A DNA stretch of 64,000 nucleotides from Butyrivibrio sp. VCD2006 (GCF_000423925.1 NZ_AUIX01000002.1:186001-250000), one strand, 5' to 3'. Positions 35,618-44,567 are shown, counted from the first letter of the stretch. Notes: generated by a model not told the origin, from the sequence alone. Numbers and translations are program-made.

Positions 35618-36406
35618 ATGATCATTAAGGACATCGATAAAGGTAAGGCTTTTGACTGGGGAGAAACCTCCAAAGATTACGCGAAATACAGAGACATTTA
35701 TCCGCAGGAATTCTATGATTACGTTTTGAATCTGGGACTATGCAAAGATGGTCAGAATGTGCTGGACATAGGAACCGGCACCGGCGTACTCCCCAGGAAT
35801 ATGTACAAGTATGGAGCAAAGTGGACTGGAACTGACATAGCTGAGAATCAGATAGAGCAGGCAAAAGTGCTTGCAGAGGAAGCCGGGATGGATATTGATT
35901 TCTTTGCTTCGAGAGCGGAAGAAGTGACTTTTCCTGATAATACCTTCGACGTTATAACAGCCTGCCAGTGCATCTGGTATTTCAACCATGACATAACCTC
36001 CGAGAGCTTTGCAAAAATGCTTAAGCCTGAGGGCAACTTCCTTATTCTCTACATGGGCTGGCTTCCTTACGAGGATCCTGTTGCAGGGAAAAGTGAGGAA
36101 ATCATATTAAAGCACAATCCGGATTGGACAGCCTATGGGGACATGGTTCATCCTGTGTGGGTGCCGGATCAGTACCGCAAAAATTTTGAACTGCTGTCGC
36201 AGGAGGAATTCCGCGTAGACATTCCTTTTTCAAGGGATGGATGGCATGGAAGAATGCGTGCCAGCAGAGGTGTGGGTGCTTCAATGTCTCCGGAACAATT
36301 ATCAGCATGGGATAAGGAGCATATGGAGATGCTTGAGAAAAACGCGCCTGAGAACTTCATGGTGAAGCATTATATTTCTATCGCGAGATTACAGGTGAAA
36401 AAGTAA
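35618..36406 (+). CDS. class I SAM-dependent methyltransferase
   Basis: The 262-residue protein has the methyltransferase core: motif I VLDIGTGTGVLPRNM (about 47-61), the ribose-binding acid in GTDIAENQI, motif II FASRAEEVTFPDNTFDVITACQ (split here for length) with FFNH-like WYFNHD, and motif III with FLILYMGW. Members of this UbiE/type 11 group methylate small molecules. Substrate unknown. The start follows GGGAGGAG. It is monocistronic. Confidence 0.87.
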   Translation: MIIKDIDKGKAFDWGETSKDYAKYRDIYPQEFYDYVLNLGLCKDGQNVLDIGTGTGVLPRNMYKYGAKWTGTDIAENQIEQAKVLAEEAGMDIDFFASRAEEVTFPDNTFDVITACQCIWYFNHDITSESFAKMLKPEGNFLILYMGWLPYEDPVAGKSEEIILKHNPDWTAYGDMVHPVWVPDQYRKNFELLSQEEFRVDIPFSRDGWHGRMRASRGVGASMSPEQLSAWDKEHMEMLEKNAPENFMVKHYISIARLQVKK

Positions 36407-36522
36407 GGCTTTAAGTTTGGAGCCAGAGACAAAAACATTTGAATATATCCCAAAGAGGTCAAGGCTTAGTACTCTTTTGGGTAGGGGGTAGAGATTTACA
36501 TTTTAAAAAAATATTTCCTTTA

Positions 36523-36559
36523 GGGAGACTGACCATTCCGGCAGTCTCTTTGCTATAAT
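36523..36559 (+). promoter_or_regulatory. hairpin and extended -10 before the S66 fragment
   Basis: GAGACTG (36525-36531) pairs with CAGTCTC (36542-36548), and TGCTATAAT (36551-36559) directly after it is an extended -10 element. Confidence 0.5.
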
Positions 36560-36608
36560 ACATAATTATGGTATGGGATAAGCTTCTTGTTACTTGGAGG
36601 AGGACCGG

Positions 36609-37043
36609 ATGAAAAAGCTTATTGTTCCAAAGAAGCTAAGCGCTGGGGATACCGTGGCATTTATATCCTTGTCCGGCGGACGGGCGGGAGATACGGATAT
36701 GCTGCCAAGGTATGAGACGGGGAAGCGGCGTTTTGAAGAGGCTTTTAATGTAAAAGTTATCGAGACTCCTAACGCACTTGCGGGGAGCGATTTTCTATAT
36801 GAGCATCCTGAAAAACGAGCCGAGGATCTGATGTGGGCTCTTAAAAATGATGCGGTTCAAGGCATCGTCTGCAACATGGGCGGTGATGATTCTTACAGAG
36901 TACTTCCATTTATTGATACAAACGTTATACATGACAATCCCAAGGTTTTCATGGGATATTCGGATATTGCCACCTGGATGGCTGTTTTTGCATATGCTGC
37001 AAGTCACGGGGACGGTTCTTCTGACTTGATGGAGTGTTTATAG
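36609..37043 (+). pseudogene. truncated S66 LD-carboxypeptidase
   Basis: The remaining 144 residues begin MKKLIVPKKLSAGDTVAFIS and contain VCNMGGDDSYRVLPFID and MGYSDIATW, the first half of an S66 muropeptide LD-carboxypeptidase with the nucleophile-region GYSD. S66 proteins have about 300-350 residues, so over half is missing. The homology stops where a GGGGACGGTTCTTCTGAC element (37003-37026) begins, and the last residues DGSSDLMECL are encoded by that element. The strong GGAGGAGGA start signal is intact. The deletion probably occurred at the element. Confidence 0.8.
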
Positions 37044-37054
37044 GAGGAGTGATA

Positions 37055-37657
37055 ATGGCAAATTTAATTGTGGTATGCGGGCCTCAGGCAGTTGGGAAAA
37101 TGGTGGTTGCCGAGAGCCTTAGAGATAAGCTTCATTACAATATGATGATGAATCATGACAGCATTGAAATGTCTGATAAAATCTTTGGTTTTAACACACC
37201 GGCGCAGCGGGAATTCAATGCAATTTTCCGAGAGAAAGCATTTGACCTGGCTGTGAAGCATAACGTGGATTTGATATTTACTTATGTCACTGCGTTTGAG
37301 ATGCAGGAGGAGCATGATTACCTCATGGGGTTACACGACCTCTTTGTGAAAAATGGTGGGAATTTCTATTTTGTTGAGCTGAGTGCAGATCTTAAGACAA
37401 GACTTATGAGAAATGAAACACCCTACAGAATGGAGAGGAAGGCTTCCAAGAAGGATGTGGAGTGGAGCAGAAATAACCTTTTGAGAGATACGGAGAAGCA
37501 CAGACTCAATTCCGATGAAGGTGAAGTGTGGTTTGAGAATCATCTAAAGATCGATAACACAGACCTTCTGCCGGATCAGGTTGCGGATATTGTCATCAAG
37601 GAATATGACTTGAAGGTGCTTGATAAAAGTGAGAAGGAGTACCGGTTCGGAGTGTAA
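37055..37657 (+). CDS. P-loop nucleotide kinase-like protein
   Basis: The 200-residue protein starts MANLIVVCGPQAVGKMVVAE, with Walker A GPQAVGKM in which the usual Ser/Thr after Lys is Met. A nucleoside or small-molecule kinase fold follows, with a lid-like RMERKASKKDVEWSR segment. ATG 37055 follows GGAGGAG. Met in place of Ser/Thr could weaken Mg-ATP binding or mark a specialised group. Substrate unknown. Two GGGGACGG elements follow the stop. Confidence 0.8.
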   Translation: MANLIVVCGPQAVGKMVVAESLRDKLHYNMMMNHDSIEMSDKIFGFNTPAQREFNAIFREKAFDLAVKHNVDLIFTYVTAFEMQEEHDYLMGLHDLFVKNGGNFYFVELSADLKTRLMRNETPYRMERKASKKDVEWSRNNLLRDTEKHRLNSDEGEVWFENHLKIDNTDLLPDQVADIVIKEYDLKVLDKSEKEYRFGV

Positions 37658-37712
37658 GACACGGGGACGGTTCTTCTGTCTTTAAAGACACGGGGACGGT
37701 TCTTCTGACTCA
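37658..37712 (+). repeat. two tandem GGGGACGGTTCT elements
   Basis: GACACGGGGACGGTTCTTCT occurs twice with a 29-bp offset (from about 37658 and 37687). Other members are at 37003-37026 in the S66 fragment, 38411-38422 inverted (GAACCGTCCCGG), and a degenerate one at 38972-38990. Confidence 0.85.
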
Positions 37713-37754
37713 TGAATGAAACGAGTTCTGATAGTTTTGTAGGAGGAAAATAAA

Positions 37755-38402
37755 TTGGGAAATTATGAATACATACTGTTTGACCTGGATGGGACACTGA
37801 CAGATTCAGGCCCGGGCATCGTGAATGGCTTTGCTTATACCGTTGAGAAAATGGGAGGACAGGTTGAAGACAAAAATCAGTTTAAGAGATTTGTCGGACC
37901 ACCGCTTAAGGAATCCTTTGGAGTTCTTGGATATCAGGGTGAGGAAATAGATAAGGCCATCACGATTTACAGAGAGTACTACAACGGCATGGGCGGATGC
38001 TTTGAGAACGAGGTTTATCCCGGGATTGAAGATACTCTGGCAAAGCTTAAGACAGCAGGCAAAAAGCTTATAGTTTGTACATCGAAGAACGCCCATGGAA
38101 CCAAGACAGTACTTGAGCATTTTGGCCTTGATAAATATTTTGACTTTGTCGCAACTGCCAATGACACCGATAGACAGCATAAGATTGACGTTTTGAATTA
38201 TGCCCTTGAGCAGGGTGGCGTGGCTGACCTTAAGAGAGCAGTTATGGTTGGAGACAGAATGTACGATATCGAGGCTTCAGCAGAAGTGGGTGTTGATTCG
38301 ATAGGTGTGCTCTATGGTTATGGCAGCAAGAAAGAACTGACAAACGCAGGAGCTACTTATCTTGCGGAGACTGCGGATGATATAGTAGCGCTGATATTGT
38401 GA
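37755..38402 (+). CDS. HAD-family phosphatase, phosphoglycolate phosphatase-like
   Basis: The 215-residue protein has the HAD motifs FDLDGTL (about 9-15), VCTSKN (motif 2, about 101-106), the motif 3 lysine near 150, and MVGDRMYDIEAS (motif 4, about 164-175). It resembles Gph-type enzymes with a helical cap. It uses a TTG start: AGGAGG at 37741-37746 sits eight bases upstream and no in-frame ATG exists near the conserved N-terminus. Substrate unknown. Confidence 0.88.
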   Translation: MGNYEYILFDLDGTLTDSGPGIVNGFAYTVEKMGGQVEDKNQFKRFVGPPLKESFGVLGYQGEEIDKAITIYREYYNGMGGCFENEVYPGIEDTLAKLKTAGKKLIVCTSKNAHGTKTVLEHFGLDKYFDFVATANDTDRQHKIDVLNYALEQGGVADLKRAVMVGDRMYDIEASAEVGVDSIGVLYGYGSKKELTNAGATYLAETADDIVALIL

Positions 38403-38568
38403 GTCAACGAGAACCGTCCCGGAGACTCATGTAGTAGCTCAGAAATATGATATCCCGCGAGATGGGATAACAAGCAGGTTGTCCACGAAGGTGATTATGT
38501 TTGTTGCGAGAAAAATAGTATTTCAATAATAGGATTAGAGAAACACTGAAAGAAGTGGGGAACATTTT

Positions 38569-38952
38569 ATGGTAATTGAACACGTGGCAATGTATGTGAA
38601 TAACTTAGAACAGGCAAGGGATTTCTTCGTGAAATACCTCGGTGCAAAATCCAACGACGGTTATCACAACGTAAAAACAGGCTTTAGATCATTCTTTGTC
38701 TCATTTGATGGCGGGGCAAGAATAGAAATCATGAATAAGCCTGAAATGGCGGACGACAATAAGGAGCTTAACCGAACAGGCTATGCGCATATCGCTTTTT
38801 CCGTTGGCTCAAAGGAGCGCGTAGACGAACTTACAGAGCAGATAAAGAATGCTGGCTACGAGGTTGTAAGCGGTCCCAGAACCACTGGTGATGGATATTA
38901 TGAATCGTGTATTGTCGCAATCGAAGGAAATCAGATAGAACTTACGGTGTGA
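38569..38952 (+). CDS. VOC-superfamily (glyoxalase-like) protein
   Basis: The 127-residue protein has the paired beta-alpha-beta-beta-beta modules of the vicinal oxygen chelate fold. HVAMYVNNLEQARDFFVKYL opens the first module, AHIAFSVGSKERVDEL the second, and IEGNQIEL ends it. The metal ligands may be His4, His in AHIAF and Glu near the end. Lactoylglutathione-lyase-like or resistance roles are possible. Single gene. Confidence 0.87.
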   Translation: MVIEHVAMYVNNLEQARDFFVKYLGAKSNDGYHNVKTGFRSFFVSFDGGARIEIMNKPEMADDNKELNRTGYAHIAFSVGSKERVDELTEQIKNAGYEVVSGPRTTGDGYYESCIVAIEGNQIELTV

Positions 38953-39098
38953 TATATAAGGATAAGTCAATAGAATCGTCCCCCTGACTCATAAGAGGTG
39001 GAGCGGCGTGCTTTTACGGTGGCAAGATTCTTGAAGAGATACCTTCGGGTAAGCAGGATATACTTCTAATTAATGGATAGAAAAAGGAGGAGGCAGAA
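38953..39098 (+). other. gap with a possible gene remnant
   Basis: From about 38995 to 39079 one frame reads GGAACFYGGKILEEIPSGKQ and then DILLING before a stop, with no start. Its composition is protein-like, so it may be a remnant, but I do not recognise the family. A degenerate GGGGACGG element precedes it, and GGAGGAGG before 39099 serves the next gene. Confidence 0.3.
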
Positions 39099-39581
39099 AT
39101 GGTTGATGAAAAAGTTTATAACGCGCTTAAAGTCAAGGGCTTTGGTGATCGAATCACTGAGCATAAGGAAACTATAGACACAGTCGAGCATGCCGCGCAG
39201 CAGATAGGCTGCAGCGAAGCTGAGATTGCCAAGACACTCTCTTTTATTGTGGACGAAAAACCGGTTGTGGTAGTTATGGCCGGAGATGGCCGCGTGAACA
39301 GTTCGAAGTTCAAGGCGCAGTTTCACACCAAGCCCAGCATGGTTCCAAGGGACCGCGTTGAAGAGCTTATCGGCTTCCTCCCCGGCGGAGTATGTCCCTT
39401 TGGCGTAGATAAGAGCATTCCGGTTTGGCTGGACGTTTCCATGAAGAGATTTGACTACGTTCACCCGGCAGCAGGTAACGAGTTCACATCAGTGACACTG
39501 TCACCTGAAGAACTGCAAACTGCTTCGGATGCTATTGGCTGGTGCGATGTCTGTAAGGGATGGGAAGATGAGTCGAAGTAA
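39099..39581 (+). CDS. YbaK/EbsC-family aminoacyl-tRNA deacylase
   Basis: The 160-residue protein matches free-standing editing domains that hydrolyse mischarged tRNA such as Cys-tRNA-Pro. The conserved lysine-containing start of the pocket is CSEAEIAKTLSFIVDEKPVV, and GFLPGGVCPFG is the usual glycine loop. It ends WCDVCKGWEDESK. Strong GGAGGAGG precedes it. Its last 80 or so bases are duplicated at 41691-41775. The proS in this window carries its own editing insertion. Confidence 0.93.
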   Translation: MVDEKVYNALKVKGFGDRITEHKETIDTVEHAAQQIGCSEAEIAKTLSFIVDEKPVVVVMAGDGRVNSSKFKAQFHTKPSMVPRDRVEELIGFLPGGVCPFGVDKSIPVWLDVSMKRFDYVHPAAGNEFTSVTLSPEELQTASDAIGWCDVCKGWEDESK

Positions 39582-40326
39582 GGCTATCATTTTTTATCTA
39601 TCTGGCGCATTAGGGCAGATTGGCCTCGTATGTATGGCGGTGTTCTTACTTAGAATTAATGGCATAATAGTTGATTACACTACGCCCCTTGGAATGCTTG
39701 CCATTGCTGTCGGAGGCATATCTTCAGCGCTGTGGGGAACGATTTTTTCTATAAAATACAGGAACATAAAAGTAGCCAAGATACTTAAGGACTTCTTCAA
39801 TATAGTGCAAAGTCCCAGATTTTATCTGATTGCATTTTTGTTCCTATTTTTGGACTTCTTTTCACTGCTTTGGGGAGGCGGTCTTAAAATCTCAACCTGG
39901 TATGTGCCGATTATCCTGTTTATGAAGGCGATTGTGTTCGGCGGAATTGAGGAGATTGGCTGGAGATACTTTTTTCAGCCGGCGCTGCAGGAGCGACTTG
40001 GCTATGTGGCTTCAACCCTGTGTACTTTTGTCGCGTGGGGGATTTGGCATTTTGTTTACTTTTACGTTGAAGGAACATTAGCGGTGGTAGACCCGGTTCC
40101 ATTTTTAATAGGACTACTGGTCAACTGCTTTATATTGTCCACCATCTTCAATGTGTCAGGAAGCTTGTGGCTGTGCGTTATGACGCATGCGCTGATAAAT
40201 GTGTTCTCACAGCTTGCAGTGGGTGGAAATGCATATGTTTCCTACGTTTGCAAGGTGGTGATTGTGGCTATTGCCATTGTGCTGAGCACGAAGAGGAATT
40301 TGGACAAAGTTGGTAGCCTACGGTGA
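39568..40326 (+). CDS. CPBP-family intramembrane metalloprotease
   Basis: The 252-residue protein has about eight membrane segments and the CPBP motifs: EEIGWRYFF (about 128-136), WGIWHFVYF (about 155-163) and THALINVF near 210, which form the catalytic site of Rce1-like proteases. In bacteria they are tied to bacteriocin self-immunity or membrane protein processing. The start overlaps ybaK by 14 bases, with GGGATGGGAAG as site; the longer frame from 39529 lies inside ybaK. Target unknown. Confidence 0.88.
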   Translation: MSRSKAIIFYLSGALGQIGLVCMAVFLLRINGIIVDYTTPLGMLAIAVGGISSALWGTIFSIKYRNIKVAKILKDFFNIVQSPRFYLIAFLFLFLDFFSLLWGGGLKISTWYVPIILFMKAIVFGGIEEIGWRYFFQPALQERLGYVASTLCTFVAWGIWHFVYFYVEGTLAVVDPVPFLIGLLVNCFILSTIFNVSGSLWLCVMTHALINVFSQLAVGGNAYVSYVCKVVIVAIAIVLSTKRNLDKVGSLR

Positions 40327-40365
40327 TATAGCTGGAAGCGACATATATTTATTATTTGAGAAAAA

Positions 40366-40566
40366 TAGTGTAATTGGTACCCATTTTCCTCTAATATGAA
40401 CGACTTTAGAATCCATTTTTTTATCAGAGAGCAGATATTTTATCATTGGTACCCATAATTATGCTAAATAGGGGTACCAATGAGTGAAAATGCCTATAAC
40501 AGTAAAAATCATAAGAATTATCCAGCTAAAAACTGGCTAAAACCCACTTAAAAGGGTACCAATGAA
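40366..40566. repeat. GGTACC compound element, copy B
   Basis: Motifs TTGGTACCCATTTT (40374), TTGGTACCCATAA (40446), GGGTACCAATGA (40472) and GGGTACCAATGA (40554) occur in the same order and orientation as copy A at 18218-18397, with spacings 72, 26 and 82 bp. The direct interval holds CAGTAAAAATCAT and GCTAAAA. The fourth motif is 37 bp from the start of the GNAT gene at 40603. Confidence 0.75.
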
Positions 40567-40602
40567 TAAAAACAGCCACTGCTGTAAAACATAGGAGGAG
40601 TC

Positions 40603-41139
40603 ATGAAAAGAGTTATTGAAACAGAAAGACTTATTTTAAGGACGGTTACTGTAGACGATGCTGAGGCGGTTTACAAGTGGGCATCGGATCCGGATGTAAG
40701 CAAGTATATGATATATGCTCTTCACAAGAGTATAGATGATACGAAGGAATGGCTTAAATCCAGGGATATTGATGGCGAGGATGAATTCGATCTGGGATTT
40801 GTTTTAAAGGAAACAGGTGAACTTATAGGCCAGGGTGGAATCTTTTACAAGGAAGAGAATGATGCCTGGATGATCGGATACAACCTGCGAAAAGAGTACT
40901 GGGGACAGGGACTTGTTCCCGAGGCCATGAAGGCCATAATCGATTATGTAAATAAAGAAAAGGGCATCAAAAGAATAATTGGTGACTTTGCGATAGAAAA
41001 CAGCAAGAGCAGGAGAGTTATGGAAAAGCTTGGAATGACCTATTGGAAGGATTACCAGTACACAAAGCTTGACGGTAGCGCTACCTTTGATGCCTACATG
41101 TATAAAAGAGAGTTTGATCAGACAGCGGCCGACATTTAA
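40603..41139 (+). CDS. GNAT acetyltransferase, RimJ/RimL type
   Basis: The 178-residue protein opens MKRVIETERLILRTVTVDDAE and contains YNLRKEYWGQGLVPEAMKAI (motif A), the acetyl-CoA loop, and SRRVMEKLGMTYW near the end. AGGAGGAG precedes the ATG. Substrates of this type include ribosomal protein N-termini and small molecules; specificity is unknown. It follows repeat element copy B. Confidence 0.92.
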   Translation: MKRVIETERLILRTVTVDDAEAVYKWASDPDVSKYMIYALHKSIDDTKEWLKSRDIDGEDEFDLGFVLKETGELIGQGGIFYKEENDAWMIGYNLRKEYWGQGLVPEAMKAIIDYVNKEKGIKRIIGDFAIENSKSRRVMEKLGMTYWKDYQYTKLDGSATFDAYMYKREFDQTAADI

Positions 41140-41200
41140 GAGAAGTAGGCTATTTAAAAAAAAGCAGGCTATTTAAGAAAGGTAGGCTATAAGAGATGAG
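41140..41200. repeat. three short direct repeats
   Basis: About three imperfect copies of GTAGGCTATTTAAGAAA, 19-26 bp apart, lie between two GNAT genes. Confidence 0.5.
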
Positions 41201-41211
41201 GAGAATGAAAA

Positions 41212-41655
41212 ATGGAAAAATTTGTTGTGAGTAAATGCGGGGATATTGATGCAATTAAGGAACTTTTCAAGGAGTATTCGACAATTAAAGGAGCAGAGAG
41301 CTGCTTTGTCTCCTTTGATAAAGAGCTTGCAGATTTAGAAGGCTTCTACAGTGGCGGCGCTCTTCTTTGCGGCTGCGAAGATGATAAGCCGGTTGCCTGC
41401 GTTGCAGTCAAAAAGGTTGATGATAAGACCTGTGAAGCTAAGCGACTTTTCATAAAGCCCGAGCACCGTGGAAAAGGCTATGCAAGGGTTATGCTGAACG
41501 CGATGCTTGATAAGGCAAGAGAACTAGGATTCGGCGAGGTTGTGTTTACAACTAAGCCTTCTGTGATGAAGATAGGATATGAGCTATATAAGCGCATGGG
41601 ATTTGAAGAGACAGGAGAAGAGGATGGCGTTGTGAGCATGAGGATGGCGCTGTGA
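41212..41655 (+). CDS. GNAT-family N-acetyltransferase
   Basis: The 147-residue protein contains KRLFIKPEHRGKGYARVMLN (motif A) at about 84-103 and YELYKRMGFEETG near the end, both typical of GNAT. AGGAG lies eight bases before the ATG. It is the second of three GNAT genes in a row. Confidence 0.9.
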   Translation: MEKFVVSKCGDIDAIKELFKEYSTIKGAESCFVSFDKELADLEGFYSGGALLCGCEDDKPVACVAVKKVDDKTCEAKRLFIKPEHRGKGYARVMLNAMLDKARELGFGEVVFTTKPSVMKIGYELYKRMGFEETGEEDGVVSMRMAL

Positions 41656-41690
41656 GAAAATCAATAGCGCTACGGTAATTATTGTAAGCG

Positions 41691-41775
41691 ACGTTGTCAC
41701 CTGAAGAACTGCAAACAGCTTCAGATGGTGCTAGCTGGTGCGATGTCTGCAAAGGATGGAAAGATGAATTTTAGA
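41691..41775 (+). pseudogene. duplicated 3' fragment of ybaK
   Basis: The stretch reads LSPEELQTASDGASWCDVCK then GWKDEF and stop, nearly the last 28 codons of the YbaK gene at 39494-39581. It has no start. Its terminal GGATGGAAAGATG provides the ribosome binding site and start codon of the next GNAT gene, exactly as the intact ybaK end does for the CPBP gene. Confidence 0.85.
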
Positions 41776-42240
41776 GAAATATGTAAAGCTGATGATGAAG
41801 CTCTTGCCCACATCATCAGAACCAACTTAAAAGCGCATAAACTTGATATTCCCGGAACTGTATATTTTGACAGTAACCTTGATCATCTAAGCGATTTTTA
41901 TCTTGGAGACAAGACGGAAAGGTTTTACTTTATTGCGCTTGAAGATGAGGAAGTGGTTGGTGGTATCGGCCTTGCCAGGTTCGAATTCTTTGATGATTGT
42001 GCCGAACTTCAAAAGCTATACCTTGCCGATAGCGTTAAGGGCAGTGGAATTGGATATATCTTGATCAGCATGATCGAGGATAAGGCCAGGGAGCTTGGAT
42101 ATAAACAAATGTATCTTGAGACTCATACGAACCTTGCCACGGCCATTCATGTTTATGAGAAGAGTGGCTATAAAGAGATTGAGAAACCTGCAGGGGTAGT
42201 CCATGCAACAATGGACAGATTTTTTATCAAGAAATTATAA
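41764..42240 (+). CDS. GNAT-family N-acetyltransferase
   Basis: The 158-residue protein begins MNFREICKADDEALAHIIRT and has AELQKLYLADSVKGSGIGYI (motif A), with HVYEKSGYKEI near the end. A long-range frame from 41725 is the ybaK fragment in another register; initiation at 41764 follows GGATGG. PanZ/ArsN-like substrates cannot be judged. Confidence 0.9.
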   Translation: MNFREICKADDEALAHIIRTNLKAHKLDIPGTVYFDSNLDHLSDFYLGDKTERFYFIALEDEEVVGGIGLARFEFFDDCAELQKLYLADSVKGSGIGYILISMIEDKARELGYKQMYLETHTNLATAIHVYEKSGYKEIEKPAGVVHATMDRFFIKKL

Positions 42241-42314
42241 GCTGCAATTTTACGGACGGTAATTATGGGTTTATGAAAAAAGTTGATTCAGAAATAACAT
42301 GTTGGGGATAGAGG

Positions 42315-44300
42315 ATGAATATACAGGATATCAATTGCGTAGCACGGAGCTCCGAAGGTGAGCATAGCGATTATTATTCATGCGATAAATATGGACTAAA
42401 GATTGTATTATCCGATGAAAAGGATGATGCGAACGGTTTTTATACTGATGTGAAGGTGGGGATAACCAACACCTCAAAAGAAGATTTTAATGGGGTTATA
42501 CACTTGAAATTTATGGCCGATGATGAGAACCCCAAGTTCTTTATGCCGGGATTAATGTACAACACCAATACCGCAGACAAGCCATCTTCCGGTCGAAAGG
42601 CGTTCCCTAGAATAAAAAGAAATCCCGAAGGAATGCCGGAATCTCAATACTTTATGACAAGGAGTGACAGGCTGGCTGAACCTGTAAGCCTGGTTTTTTC
42701 TTTGGGAAAAGTGAAAGGAATTGCCGCTCCTCCATACTGGGTATGTGAAAATGGTAAATCCGTTCCGGTATCATGTGAAGAGGGTGTGAAAAAAACTGAA
42801 GGCGCAGAATTCGTGCAGTATGGCGGTTTTAGCTGCAATATAAATGATAATGGAAAAGTGAGCGTGGGCTATACACTTGGCTACGAGGATGCTCCATGGC
42901 TTTTCGTTCAGACAGCAACTGTGCTTGAGAGGAGAGCAGTCGATAAAAAGAATTCATTTTGTATAAAGGCCGGTGAGACTATAGAATTTTCCATCATCAT
43001 TTATGACTACGAGGGAGAGGATGAACGTGCGATATACAGGGCCTTGACGCATACTTATGAGTGCTTTCATGAAGCTCCAAGAACCATTAAGGGTATGGAT
43101 AGCGAAAAGGCACTTACCCTTTTGAGCGGTGCCATAAGAGATAATGCGTGGCTTGAAGACGAGAAAATGTACTCGGGATTTGTATATGACAGGGAAGAAC
43201 CAAGATATAACAAGATTGGATCTCTTTCCTGGACGAATGGATTATCTGTTGCTGTTCCAATGCTTTTTGCCGCAAACAGCATACAAGATGAAAAGGCCAG
43301 AAGACAGAGTCTTGAATTTATTGATAATGTGGTCCGGAACAGTTTTAATCCGAATTCTAATCTTCTGTATGATGCCGTGGATGATGGCAAATGGTCTGTT
43401 CGTGGATGGTGGTACAACGGAATGCACAGCGGCGGACACAGCGCATATTTAAACGGGCAGGCGGTTTACTATATTCTCAAAGCATATCTGTCAGAAAAGA
43501 ATGAACACAATATAGTACATGATGACTGGATCACATTTGTTGTCCCCGTGATACGTAAAATGAATTCTGAAATGAATTCCGATCACGAATATCCCTTCTC
43601 TTTTTCAGAGAATACCGGCGCAGGTCTTGAATATGATTCGATGGGCGGCGCATGGTGTCTTACTGCAACGGCTCTATACGAATTTGTTACAGGGGATACG
43701 GAATATCTGGATGCTTTGAAGAAGAGTGAGCAGCACTATTATGATGCGTATGTAGTTAAGTGCGAATGTTATGGTGGGCCGCTCGATACTGATAAAGCTG
43801 TGGATGATGAAGGAATCCTGGCATATGTTCGCGCATTAAGAATACTTCATGAAATCACAAAAGAAGACTATCTTTTGGAACATATGAAATTTGCATTGTA
43901 TTACGAATGCAGCTTTAAGCTTTCATACAATACGCCGGTTTCTGTGATGCCCTTAAGTAAGATTGGATGGTCTTCATGTGGCGGAAGTATTACCTCTACT
44001 GCCAATCCGCATATCCATCCAATGTCCAGCACGATCATACCGGAGATGAGATATTACGTTGATGCCTCAGGTGACAAATACATGAAGGAAAGGCTTGAAG
44101 ATACAGTAAAATGGAGCCTTCAGACATTTAATACCTATGACAAAGAATACGGTTACGGAGAACCCGGATGGATGTCGGAGAGGTTCTGTTTCTGCCAGGG
44201 GCTTTTGACAGAGAAGTATCCTGACGGCTCTCCTGCTAGCACCTGGTTTGCACTGATGCCATGGGCTTCTGCAAGTATTATTGAGGGGCTGGCTTTTTAA
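42315..44300 (+). CDS. large protein, probable six-hairpin glycosidase-like
   Basis: The 661-residue protein has no signal peptide. Residues 1-240 look beta-rich, like the sandwich domain that precedes many alpha/alpha-barrel enzymes. Residues 250-655 are helical with repeated aromatic blocks, such as WWYNGMHSGGHSAYLNGQAV and GAGLEYDSMGGAWCLTATAL. The order resembles six-hairpin glycosidases, but I do not recognise the family and cannot name catalytic residues with confidence. Plant glycan breakdown is a guess from the gene content of the window. Single gene with GGGGATAGAGG upstream. Confidence 0.6.
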   Translation: MNIQDINCVARSSEGEHSDYYSCDKYGLKIVLSDEKDDANGFYTDVKVGITNTSKEDFNGVIHLKFMADDENPKFFMPGLMYNTNTADKPSSGRKAFPRIKRNPEGMPESQYFMTRSDRLAEPVSLVFSLGKVKGIAAPPYWVCENGKSVPVSCEEGVKKTEGAEFVQYGGFSCNINDNGKVSVGYTLGYEDAPWLFVQTATVLERRAVDKKNSFCIKAGETIEFSIIIYDYEGEDERAIYRALTHTYECFHEAPRTIKGMDSEKALTLLSGAIRDNAWLEDEKMYSGFVYDREEPRYNKIGSLSWTNGLSVAVPMLFAANSIQDEKARRQSLEFIDNVVRNSFNPNSNLLYDAVDDGKWSVRGWWYNGMHSGGHSAYLNGQAVYYILKAYLSEKNEHNIVHDDWITFVVPVIRKMNSEMNSDHEYPFSFSENTGAGLEYDSMGGAWCLTATALYEFVTGDTEYLDALKKSEQHYYDAYVVKCECYGGPLDTDKAVDDEGILAYVRALRILHEITKEDYLLEHMKFALYYECSFKLSYNTPVSVMPLSKIGWSSCGGSITSTANPHIHPMSSTIIPEMRYYVDASGDKYMKERLEDTVKWSLQTFNTYDKEYGYGEPGWMSERFCFCQGLLTEKYPDGSPASTWFALMPWASASIIEGLAF

Positions 44301-44360
44301 AAAGTAAATCAGGAGTAAGGGGGAAATGTCATCACGACAGATATAGAGAGGAGGGAAATT

Positions 44361-44564
44361 ATGGGGAATCCACCTGAAATATCAGAGTCAACAATTGAAG
44401 AGCGCAGAGAATATATAAAGAAAAGATTTCCATGCATTGCCGACTGTGACATGTGTGGTCTTTGCAAAGTTTTTCATGGGAAAGATGCTGAAACGGCCTA
44501 TGCGGATTACATACAGGGGAACAGGTCGTTTTTGGAAGTTTCAGAAGACTATCGGAGGGTATGA
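44361..44564 (+). CDS. small cysteine-cluster protein
   Basis: The 67-residue protein contains CIADCDMCGLCKVFHG, with four cysteines in 12 residues (CxxxCxxCxxC), a likely metal or iron-sulfur site, then GKDAETAYADYIQGNRSF. I do not know its function. GAGGAGGG precedes the start. It is cotranscribed with the membrane protein that begins four bases after its stop. Confidence 0.7.
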   Translation: MGNPPEISESTIEERREYIKKRFPCIADCDMCGLCKVFHGKDAETAYADYIQGNRSFLEVSEDYRRV

Positions 44565-44567
44565 CAA

